A stretch of DNA of 5,532 nucleotides from NCBI GenBank assembly GCA_003157235.1, contig PMJC01000419.1:1-5532 (forward strand), given 5' to 3'. A model generated the notes under the pieces. It did not search any database and was not told the DNA's origin. It saw nothing but the letters and a program-made list of their open reading frames with translations. Origin of the DNA: Methanosarcina sp. (GTDB taxonomy: Archaea > Halobacteriota > Methanosarcinia > Methanosarcinales > Methanosarcinaceae). The position numbers were made by a program, and so were the translations under genes. Positions 1-5,339 of the stretch are shown here, in pieces. Each line of letters opens with the position of its first letter. The first letter of the stretch is position 1.

Positions 1-20
1 ACATCATTATTTGTGTATGT

Positions 21-62
21 GAACCTGGGAACTTGGGGAATTTGGGAACTTGGAGAATTTGG
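21..62. repeat. Five tandem GAAYYTGG repeats in the PrimPol-helicase tail
   Basis: Five head-to-tail copies of an 8-9 bp unit are seen: GAACCTGG (21-28), GAACTTGG (29-36), GGAATTTGG (37-45), GAACTTGG (46-53) and AGAATTTGG (54-62). Units alternate so that 29-45 and 46-62 form a 17-bp repeat with one difference. On the minus strand they encode the low-complexity proline/serine linker PNSPSSQIPQVPRF at the end of the visible protein. They could be simple slippage repeats of a linker, or iteron-like binding sites inside the replication gene. Confidence 0.85.
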
Positions 63-1667
63 ATTTTCAAATATGATTTTATCACAGTCTATATATCGGT
101 AATGAGTTGTCACCTTCCCATTTTTGGGGGTTTTCACAGAGATCGGTTCTACTTGGCCTGACTCAATAGTAGTAGCAATTAAATTGCGAAATTCCTTTGC
201 TTCTAATCTTGTTTTTCTTAGTAAAACAGAGTGACTAGCAATACCTTTTAAATCTTTCAGCACTTCGATTATTTTATCAATTTTGTTATTATTAGGGTCC
301 ACCGTCAACAGATTATATATATCACAGATTGTTGGCAGGAAATAATCTAAAACCATTGAAGTTGCAATTTTCACCGACTCCAAAGTAATGGTTTGAGATA
401 TTGTTTTTTTCCCAATTTCAATTAAAGCCGCTAGTTTTAAAATGTAAATAGAGTACCTGCTCCAAGCAGAACCAATGAATTCTTGGTTTGGTTTATGTTT
501 TATCTCACTTTGTATGTTGAAATCGATATTTACATAGTAACCCAAAGCTTCTCGATCGACATTCATAGAAAATGCAGGGGATTGTTTAAATAAGCCATAT
601 AGTTGTGCGGTTCGCATTTCCATTTTACTACGTTCTTCAATGTCTTGTGCCATTCTTATTCTAGGCGGTCTCTGCTCAAATTCATAAGTAGGTGCAGCGT
701 ATAAAAACCTAAATCCAAAACCACTATCAAAGTCTGGTATTGACATACTCCGTTTATATTTAACAAAAGTAGTGCCATACAGTTTTGTTATGAAGGGGTC
801 TTTTACTGGATATATCTTAGGTTCTTTTTTCCCGCCTGATGCTAGCCTTTTATTTTGACTATTACAGTCATAAAGTTTGCACTCAAACTCATTATATCCG
901 GCATTATATTTTTGTCCCATTTTTTGGAAAACGGTGCTGACTTCATCATTAATCATAGCTAAAACTGGTGTTTGTGCAAGGGTTTCTAAGTAGCCTTCCA
1001 AAGAGTAGTCTGTATCAGTTAGGGGATCATCTTGCGCATACGCAAAAAAATGCCTAGCTATATCTATAACAGTTGTTTTTCTTGCTAGAGAAGAGAGCCC
1101 AAGAAGCTGAGACCATACATTTAAAAAAATACCATCCGAAGTGGTGGCTAAATCTATGTATGATTTCCGTTGTGTCAATGAAGATAGTAACCAAAAACCT
1201 GCTAAAATTTTATATTCTTGGTAGCCATCTGTCATCTGGTTGGAGTAGATTAAAAATTTAGAAATAAAATGATCATCTGGCAGATCACAAATTAAATGCC
1301 TAACAGCAAAACCACTTCTAAGCAGTTTAATCTCTGCCTCCGTCATTTCTGTGCCTAAAACGAATTCATCGTCTTTGTTTATTGTGGTTACTTTCGTTGT
1401 GACATATTTACTAAAGAATTCATCTGCTTCTAAAGTTGAGTTAAGTGAAGTCTTTTCGGAGTCTATTTTTGAAATTTGATATATTGAATTTTCGCGACTA
1501 AATTTGTCTCTGAAAATGAGCATACACGCTAACAACAATTGATTTTCTGTAGCACCATTTGCTAACAATTCAGAGAACAAGGCAAGATGTCGTTGTCGTC
1601 CCGCAGAATTTCTAAAAATTGATAATTTGAGAAAAATATCACTGTCTTTATTCTCGAACAAGTCAAT

Positions 1668-1670
1668 TCA
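1668..1670 (-). other. In-frame TGA inside the PrimPol-helicase gene
   Basis: In the main frame the codons run ...GGG CTT TGA ATT GAC TTG..., and the frame is open on both sides: back to about 2231 and forward to position 1. It lies at about residue 200, between the PrimPol core and the helicase, so it divides two domains rather than cutting one. A single C-to-T change from CGA (Arg) would create it. A TTG codon follows two codons later and could allow re-initiation. Confidence 0.8.
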
Positions 1671-2223
1671 AAGCCCTAAAATTGCGGTTCTGCATTTCAG
1701 AATTACTTTTTTTAACTCGCCATATTGGGTTATTATTTCATTTATTTTAGAAACTACGCTATCAGGTATTTGTGATCTTTCTTCAATAGGACGATCCAGA
1801 GTGTATACATCTCCTTCTGGGTGAATAGATGGGGCTAAGACGATATTCCCCCCATCATTTCTAATATCAAACCCGAGTGCCTGATGAGTGTTAGTTTTAA
1901 GTTTTGGTGTATATTTAAAGAAAAGGTGTTTTTTACCGTCTTTCTCAGTTCTTTTCTGAGTTACAAAACCGTTAGTTTCTATCCCATCAAAAATATATTC
2001 CCATATCCCCTTTATGTGAAGATCAATATCAATGACGGTAAGGTCTGATGGTTTACCACAATTAGCACCGAGATTATAGTCTTTAGAACTCAGATGCTGG
2101 TGTATATAACCTAAAGCGTGCGGTTGGGTTCTCTCAGCCCAATCCTCACATATAGGTACTTTTCCCGGACTTTTTACTTTAGCTGTGGGTCCATGTAGAA
2201 GGTGAACTACTATTTTCCGCTCA

Positions 2224-2231
2224 GTGTAGTA
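2224..2231 (-). other. Frameshift near the 5' end of the PrimPol gene
   Basis: The frame starting at ATG 2271 ends after 16 residues at TGA 2223-2221. The main PrimPol frame is open only from 2231 downward, just after its own upstream TGA (2234-2232). The change must fall in the 8 bp between. Joined, the residues read SLEAAFMILH then TERKIVVHLLHGP, which fits the helix-strand opening expected of PrimPol domains. One extra or two missing bases would explain it. Confidence 0.65.
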
Positions 2232-2274
2232 TCATAAAAGCCGCTTCTAGAGAGTTAAAAGATATAACCATATA

Positions 2275-2280
2275 CACCTC
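2275..2280 (-). promoter_or_regulatory. Shine-Dalgarno site for the PrimPol gene
   Basis: GAGGTG lies 3 nt before ATG 2271, and a further GGGAG lies just upstream of it. This purine-rich stretch decides in favour of 2271 as the true start, even though that frame closes after 16 codons. Only 51 nt separate this start from the end of the preceding gene, so the two are probably co-transcribed. Confidence 0.6.
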
Positions 2281-2322
2281 ACTCCCTTCCTGGTACTAAC
2301 ATCTTCAGGCTCCTTGTGGAGT

Positions 2323-2728
2323 TCATAGAGATAATGGGCCGTAAGTCTCTGTCTTCTGCTCAAAAAATATTCCAGATCGGAGAGACTTGGCATCAAAAAC
2401 TATCTCCCAAACGATAAGTTCTCGCAATATCTGCTCTCGAGCAATTCTCAGGATCTTCTGGAATCCACCAAGAGTTATAAGGATCGGTTCTTCTAGAATA
2501 ACTCTGTCTGTACCGAGAATAAAAAAAATTATTAATCTGACAAGGCACCTTGTATTTGCACCCATCTGTGGATGTGACAAGGGAATCATAAGTAATTTGA
2601 GATTTTGTATTGTCAAAGCTGTGAAAAAAATCACTAATACTACTTTGTTTATATGTAAAATATTTCATTGGGTCTATCTCCCTTGGATTGTGATAAACAC
2701 CAGAACCCTTAGGCATTAGGACCGTCAT
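2323..2728 (-). pseudogene. Unknown small gene interrupted by a frame change at a T8 run
   Basis: The family is not recognised. Two overlapping minus-strand frames are open here. One begins at ATG 2728 (MTVLMPKGSGVYHNPREID) and runs to 2393; the other is open to 2323 and ends EQKTETYGPLSL. The N-terminal half of the first and the C-terminal half of the second look the most protein-like. They join cleanly if one base is skipped at the T8 run 2528-2521, giving about 134 residues with a helical, leucine-rich second half (RIAREQILRELIVWEIVF). The alternative start ATG 2716 fits the TATA box at 2740-2748 better for a leaderless mRNA. The gene stops 51 nt before the PrimPol start, so a replication accessory or regulatory role is possible, but this is inference from position only. 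A plus-strand open frame at 2387-2719 covers the same DNA and is taken as a shadow. Confidence 0.45.
2521..2528 (-). other. Homopolymer T8 (A8 on plus strand), probable frame-change site
   Basis: On the coding strand the sequence reads AAT AAT TTT TTT TAT TCT in the upstream frame; the downstream frame reads ATT TTT TTT ATT CTC. Removing one T fuses the two frames. Runs of this length commonly change length by replication slippage, polymerase slippage or sequencing error. It is therefore a likely indel or slippage site. Confidence 0.55.
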
Positions 2729-2739
2729 CTAGAGCATAT

Positions 2740-2748
2740 ATTATATAA
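2740..2748 (-). promoter_or_regulatory. Archaeal TATA box for the 2323-2728 gene and PrimPol
   Basis: The minus strand reads TTTATATAA within an AT-only stretch. An archaeal TATA box lies about 25 nt before the transcription start, so initiation would fall near 2719, just before ATG 2716 and after ATG 2728. This favours 2716 as the start and suggests a leaderless or very short-leader mRNA that may continue through PrimPol. Confidence 0.45.
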
Positions 2749-2802
2749 ATTATTAACGTTATAGTAGAATAAGTTCAGTCATTGGAGATGACGACACTAA
2801 TA

Positions 2803-2830
2803 CCCAGGACAGGGCTCAATCTGTCATGGG
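2803..2830 (-). terminator. Imperfect hairpin after the AbrB operon
   Basis: CCCAGGACAG (2803-2812) and CTGTCATGGG (2821-2830) pair at 9 of 10 positions around an 8-nt loop. The octamer GGGCTCAA also occurs twice as a direct repeat, at 2812-2819 and 2828-2835. The hairpin lies 18-45 nt past the stop of the 187-aa gene. It could stabilise the mRNA 3' end or mark termination, but no T-run follows directly, so a terminator role is weak. A protein-binding site ahead of the next promoter is an alternative. Confidence 0.3.
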
Positions 2831-2847
2831 CTCAAATTTTAGTTCCT

Positions 2848-3411
2848 TTATGCGTTTTCTTTAGATTGCTCGCCGTAGATCTTCAATGTATTATCGGGCA
2901 GCACCTCAATTATTATTGAATCTCCTTTTTTGAAGATCTTCTGCATTGCCCCACGCTCTAGTAACACTTTAAGGATATCTGGGGATACATATTCCTCTGC
3001 GCTTTTGGTAATCAAATCGGATAACATAATCGCTTTTAGTGTTCGTGAACTCAAAGCTTTATATATTTCAGGCTCCCGATGAGTGTTTATTTGAAATAAA
3101 CGATTGTCTAACATTTCAGGCAAATAATGAAGTACTTTGCCAATATGCTCAAAGCTGGCGTCAGTTATTTCAAGCATACATCCGTCAGAGACTGAATTTA
3201 AATTTTTTATAGTCTCAATTTCATCCTGCAGGGATTCACATGTTAACCAGAGATCATGTAACATGATTTTTTCGGGGTCTAGATAGGGGGTTGTATTATT
3301 CGAGTAATTGAAAGGAAGATTTTCAACTTTTGAGCTCTTTTTAAAATCTATAGTTTGCTCTTTTGCTTGATCCAGAAACCTGAAATCGTTCGAACGATCT
3401 TTTTTAATCAT
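2848..3411 (-). CDS. Hypothetical 187-aa protein, third gene of the AbrB operon
   Basis: The family is not recognised. The protein begins MIKKDRSNDFRFLDQAKEQ with a charged, probably disordered N-terminus to about residue 50. A helical centre follows (HDLWLTCESLQDEIETIKNL, then a second helical block around residues 90-140). The last 40 residues, with FKKGDSIIIEVLPDNTLKIYGEQ, resemble the strand pair of an AbrB-like swapped hairpin (compare KxGDxVxIExxxDGxLxI). That similarity is by eye and could be chance. The start is firm: AGGAGGT lies 8 nt before the ATG, and the ATG overlaps the stop of the 53-aa gene as ATGA. No signal peptide or membrane segment is seen, so a cytoplasmic partner of the AbrB protein is the simplest idea. 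Confidence 0.75.
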   Translation of the reverse strand: MIKKDRSNDFRFLDQAKEQTIDFKKSSKVENLPFNYSNNTTPYLDPEKIMLHDLWLTCESLQDEIETIKNLNSVSDGCMLEITDASFEHIGKVLHYLPEMLDNRLFQINTHREPEIYKALSSRTLKAIMLSDLITKSAEEYVSPDILKVLLERGAMQKIFKKGDSIIIEVLPDNTLKIYGEQSKENA

Positions 3412-3569
3412 TCTTCTCCACCTCCTGCGGTTTGAATAATTCTTTTTGCAATAACCCGTTCCAGCAAGTCACTGCTGATCTGCATGTGTTCCAAAATGTC
3501 GGGATATTGAGCACTTACTTGTCTCGCCCATTCCAAAAAAGTTAAATTATTTTTGTTCTTATTTTCCAT
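3408..3569 (-). CDS. Small 53-aa hypothetical protein, middle gene of the AbrB operon
   Basis: The frame starts MENKNKNNLTFLEWARQVSA and ends IIQTAGGGEE, with a TGA that shares bases with the next start (ATGA). It begins inside the last codons of the AbrB gene, an 11-nt overlap in another frame, with GGAG 11 nt upstream. The short length, exact overlaps on both sides, and an amphipathic, helix-like sequence (LEWARQVSAQYPDILEHM and SDLLERVIAKRII) support a real, translationally coupled gene. The family is not recognised. Its position suggests that it is made in fixed ratio with its neighbours and may join them in a complex; this is inference. Confidence 0.7.
   Translation of the reverse strand: MENKNKNNLTFLEWARQVSAQYPDILEHMQISSDLLERVIAKRIIQTAGGGEE
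3420..3426 (-). promoter_or_regulatory. Strong Shine-Dalgarno site for the 187-aa gene
   Basis: AGGAGGT on the minus strand lies inside the end of the 53-aa gene, 8 nt before ATG 3411. It fixes that start and shows that the third gene has its own strong initiation signal in addition to coupling by the ATGA overlap. Confidence 0.75.
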
Positions 3570-3792
3570 GATCGACACTTCTCCGGATGTAATCTTTGTC
3601 GAGATGTTCAGTCCACTTAGAACCTGAGTCGGACTGAGAGACCAGGCAAATCTTTAAATTTCCGTCTTCGAATAGTTCAATTCTTACTGGATCACTTTTT
3701 TTCATTTCGTTACTTTTGATCCATTCGGGAGGTAAGGGAACAAAAAATGAGCCCCTTACTTGTTGGACTTTCCTATTTCCAAAGATCAACAT
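3559..3792 (-). CDS. AbrB/SpoVT-type DNA-binding protein (PhoU-associated archaeal type)
   Basis: This 77-aa protein is a stand-alone swapped-hairpin DNA-binding domain. Residues 6-52 hold the pattern RKVQQVRGSFFVPLPPEW followed by IKSNEMKKSDPVRIELFEDG and a closing LKI. This matches the N-terminal domain of archaeal 'phosphate uptake regulator' proteins: RKVQ, then GS...LP.EW, then K.DPV and DG.L.I. Those proteins normally carry a C-terminal PhoU helical domain (about 300 residues in all); here it is absent. The residues expected as glycines (V/R-G-S, K-G-D) are partly changed (VRGS, KKSD). The start ATG has GGAG 8 nt upstream and a TATA box about 40 nt upstream. It leads an operon with overlapping 53-aa and 187-aa genes and is divergent from a winged-helix gene. 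It is likely a dimeric autoregulator or antitoxin-like repressor. Confidence 0.8.
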   Translation of the reverse strand: MLIFGNRKVQQVRGSFFVPLPPEWIKSNEMKKSDPVRIELFEDGNLKICLVSQSDSGSKWTEHLDKDYIRRSVDHGK

Positions 3793-3828
3793 GCTTTTGA
3801 CTCCATTTTCTACAAATGGATTTACAGG

Positions 3829-3836
3829 TATAAATA
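3829..3836 (-). promoter_or_regulatory. TATA box of the AbrB operon
   Basis: The minus strand reads TTATTTATA here. About 25 nt downstream puts the transcription start near 3807, giving a short leader containing GGAG (3804-3801) before ATG 3792. The spacing of all three elements fits an archaeal promoter. Confidence 0.5.
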
Positions 3837-3861
3837 ACTGAAAAGGGTATTCTTTTGGTTG

Positions 3862-3896
3862 AATATCACCTAGATATGGAAATTAAAGTATATCCA
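3862..3896. promoter_or_regulatory. Candidate operator with ATATC/GATAT repeats
   Basis: Between the divergent genes, ATATC (3863-3867) and GATAT (3873-3877) form an inverted repeat with a 5-nt spacer. A second ATATC (3890-3894) makes a longer imperfect inverted repeat with TAGATAT (3871-3877). The octamer AATATCAC at 3862-3869 recurs at 3927-3934, overlapping the TATA region of the plus-strand gene. Repeats of one motif near both promoters suit binding by a dimeric regulator, for example the AbrB protein or the winged-helix protein. The motif is short and AT-rich, so chance is not excluded. Confidence 0.35.
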
Positions 3897-3922
3897 CATG
3901 GTTTTTACCATAATTAATAAAG

Positions 3923-3930
3923 TTTTAATA
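3923..3930 (+). promoter_or_regulatory. TATA-like box for the winged-helix gene
   Basis: TTTTAATA lies about 25-30 nt before ATG 3955 and leaves no room for a leader. No Shine-Dalgarno site precedes any of the possible starts (3898, 3943, 3955), so leaderless translation from 3955 is the best reading. Confidence 0.4.
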
Positions 3931-3954
3931 TCACATGCGTATATGCGGTTACAT

Positions 3955-4596
3955 ATGGATCAAAATAAAAAAAGTAAAAGATGTCGCGGAGAACATTTAA
4001 AAAAAGGTGAAACAAAAATTGAAATTATAAAATATATTTTAAGTGAAAATGATGTAGTACCAGGTCCAGATTTAATAGAACATTTACATAAAAACCATGG
4101 TTTAGCAGATGAGGGTAATATTAGAGATCACTTGAGTGATTTAGAAAATCTATCTTGTATTGGAAAAATTCCACGAGAGCCAGGTTCGTATCACAAATGG
4201 AAAATCGAAGAATTGAAAAATTTGCGAAATATCCGAGAGCACTATCCTAGCATACAACTAAATTTATATAATAAGTGTGTAAATATAATCTTTGAAGAGC
4301 AAATTCTAAAAGGACATCCCTTTATAGATCTTACTCATGCCCGAAAGCTTCGTATTCAGTTGTCCCATTTGATTCACTTTATTGATAAGTGCTTGAAAAA
4401 TAACTTTAAAACTTTATATTATAATGTTGAAGATATTTACAAACTCGGTGAAATTTCGGATTGTTATGAAATTTTCAAAAAATATGCTAATGAATATCAT
4501 CCTGTATATCCAAAATTTGCATCAATGAGCCCTGAATGGGCTCAAAAGTGTTATGATTCATCGAAAATGTTCGAAAGACTTTCACTATTTTATTAA
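3955..4596 (+). CDS. Winged-helix DNA-binding protein of Methanosarcina type
   Basis: The protein has 213 residues from ATG 3955, or 232 if read from ATG 3898. The N-terminus is very basic (MDQNKKSKRCRGEHLKKGE). Residues 19-83 fold as a winged helix: a first helix TKIEIIKYILSEN, then PGPDLIEHLHKNHGL, the recognition-helix region GNIRDHLSDLENLSCIGKI, and a wing ending YHKWKI. The phrase EELKNLRNIREHYPSIQLNLY, which follows at once, resembles a family of uncharacterised winged-helix proteins in Methanosarcina; this is from memory, not a search. The C-terminal 120 residues are helical, rich in Tyr, Lys and Ile, and not recognised. The later start is preferred because it fits the TATA box; codons before it lie in the promoter. 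It is transcribed away from the AbrB operon and may control it or the element. Confidence 0.75.
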   Translation: MDQNKKSKRCRGEHLKKGETKIEIIKYILSENDVVPGPDLIEHLHKNHGLADEGNIRDHLSDLENLSCIGKIPREPGSYHKWKIEELKNLRNIREHYPSIQLNLYNKCVNIIFEEQILKGHPFIDLTHARKLRIQLSHLIHFIDKCLKNNFKTLYYNVEDIYKLGEISDCYEIFKKYANEYHPVYPKFASMSPEWAQKCYDSSKMFERLSLFY

Positions 4597-4601
4597 AATT
4601 A

Positions 4602-4643
4602 GTATATATATACATATATACATATATATACATATATGCATAT
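4602..4643. repeat. Alternating TA tract with palindromes
   Basis: A 42-bp run consists almost only of TA/CA steps, with C breaking the run at 4613, 4621 and 4631. It contains two perfect palindromes: GTATATATATAC (4602-4613) and ATATGCATAT (4634-4643). It begins 5 nt after the winged-helix stop codon. Such a tract melts easily and can extrude cruciforms; it may act in termination, as a recombination hot spot or as an origin-like unwinding element, or may be a plain microsatellite. Confidence 0.8.
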
Positions 4644-4644
4644 T

Positions 4645-5000
4645 GCTTCCCAACAATACATTTACTACGTCAAAATTTTTGCGAGACGAATGAGTTAGGT
4701 CAACATAAACTTCATTGACTGTGAAGCCTTCGGATGCCTGATTAATCAACTAGCTAAGCCGTGGAGAGTTATTTCAATTCCCATGAGTTAGGATCACAGA
4801 AGCGACTATGTTAGTCCTTACACCTACATACATATGAGCCTTGATGATAATTATGTTCTTTGCTTTGCCCATGTTTCATTTAATTGTATATCTCGAATGT
4901 GGTTGTTCTAAATCTGTAGAATCTACGATGAAATCAGGTTCTAATCCGGTTACTGGTAATGCGGATAAGAAGATCCATGTCTGCAAAGTTGGGATAATAT
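4645..5000. other. Region with no convincing gene; short repeats and possible insertion debris
   Basis: No frame on either strand has a good start, Shine-Dalgarno site and protein-like sequence. A plus-strand frame from 4841 to 5077 encodes 78 residues of odd composition and overlaps a better minus-strand frame, so it is not called. The region holds a 10-bp direct repeat (4690-4699 and 4783-4792), the perfect palindrome TGATTAATCA (4739-4748), and ATTTCAATTCCCATGAG (4771-4787), which resembles the start of methanogen CRISPR repeats but occurs once. The stretch 4718-4787 reads as a short peptide ending KPWRVISIPMS on the plus strand, possibly the worn end of an insertion sequence. This is a weak guess. 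Confidence 0.3.
4690..4792. repeat. Direct repeat ATGAGTTAGG flanking 83 bp
   Basis: ATGAGTTAGG is present at 4690-4699 and again at 4783-4792, in the same orientation. Ten identical bases 93 bp apart are unlikely by chance in one small region. It could be a target duplication around a small decayed insertion, or two copies of a binding or recombination site downstream of the integrase gene. Confidence 0.4.
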
Positions 5001-5339
5001 CTAGATTGTTGAAGAGTTTTGATGGTGCACTGAAATGCGGTGCGTTTTCTTTTTGTCCTTTTTCAGTTGCATTCTGAAATAGACTATATGCGCAACGGCT
5101 AGATAACTAAGAGTACACTTTCTGAATGGCACAGAATAGAGACTCATGAATTGACAAGCGTAGCTTCCTATTATTTGCTCTGGTTCAGGCATTGCCACAA
5201 CTAAATCTTTTAGCAATTCATCAAATAGCTTGACTTCCACTTTTTGAGCTTCGTTATAAGCAATCAATGCTTGGTAGTCATTTGGAATTTGAGATCGAAA
5301 GATATCATTTTGAGTTTTAGGATCAGCTCTATGAGAAAA
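5001..5339 (-). pseudogene. Open frame without a start, in phase downstream of the integrase
   Basis: Directly after the integrase TAA the same frame stays open for 112 codons to a TAG at 5003-5001. It has no ATG, GTG or TTG with a Shine-Dalgarno site near its beginning; the first possible start is TTG 5267. The part from about 5315 to 5130 looks protein-like (DIFRSQIPNDYQALIAYNEA, then LFDELLKDLVVAMPEPEQII), but the tail becomes lysine-rich and unlike a protein. The family is not recognised. It may be a gene that lost its start, a 3' extension cut off from the integrase by the TAA, or a weakly expressed frame from TTG 5267. A plus-strand frame over the same DNA (4841-5077) is judged the shadow. 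Confidence 0.35.

Larger units (their letters stand above)
1..2271 (-). pseudogene. Primase-polymerase / DUF3987-type helicase, interrupted, C-terminus beyond window
   Basis: This is the replication protein of the element: an archaeo-eukaryotic primase-polymerase (PrimPol) domain followed by a DUF3987-like P-loop ATPase and a winged helix. Read through its two lesions, it has about 757 codons in the window. Residues 1-16 (MVISFNSLEAAFMILH) form the first helix. The PrimPol core then shows NLGANCGKPSDLTVIDID near residue 80, with the two metal-binding aspartates, and LAPSIHPEGDVY near residue 148, with the conserved histidine. The ATPase has a degenerate Walker A, GLSSLARKTT (near 1100-1072), typical of the family in lacking the full GxxGxGK, and a Walker B-like VLAMINDE (near 965-942). 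A winged helix (near 285-80) and a proline-rich tail follow. The frame changes between 2231 and 2224, and a TGA interrupts it at 1668-1670. The start ATG at 2271 is chosen for its Shine-Dalgarno site. Domain identity is quite sure; whether the gene is dead, read as two polypeptides or misassembled is open. Confidence 0.8.

Noticed and set aside
1073..1261. 62-aa plus-strand open frame
   Set aside because: It lies opposite the helicase P-loop region, which reads clearly on the minus strand with family motifs; the plus-strand product has no recognisable character.
1668..1670. Selenocysteine codon or altered genetic code
   Set aside because: TGA serves as a normal stop for the 53-aa gene nearby, the residue is not near a redox motif, and no SECIS-like element was recognised.
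1627..1824. 65-aa plus-strand open frame
   Set aside because: It lies opposite the PrimPol sequence with its conserved SIHPEG motif, and covers the TGA site; taken as a shadow.
2387..2719. 110-aa plus-strand open frame
   Set aside because: It has no Shine-Dalgarno site or promoter in its direction, and opposes the minus-strand gene that has a TATA box and leads into PrimPol. It is not fully excluded because that minus gene is itself interrupted.
4771..4787. CRISPR array
   Set aside because: Only one repeat-like copy is present; there are no regularly spaced repeats or spacers.
4931..4945. GGTTCTAATCC resembling a tRNA T-loop, as a possible attachment site
   Set aside because: The flanking bases do not form a T-stem or acceptor stem, and no anticodon arm can be folded upstream.
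4841..5077. 78-aa plus-strand open frame with a hydrophobic start like a signal peptide
   Set aside because: No Shine-Dalgarno site or TATA box at a fitting distance, odd composition after residue 20, and overlap with the minus-strand frame downstream of the integrase.
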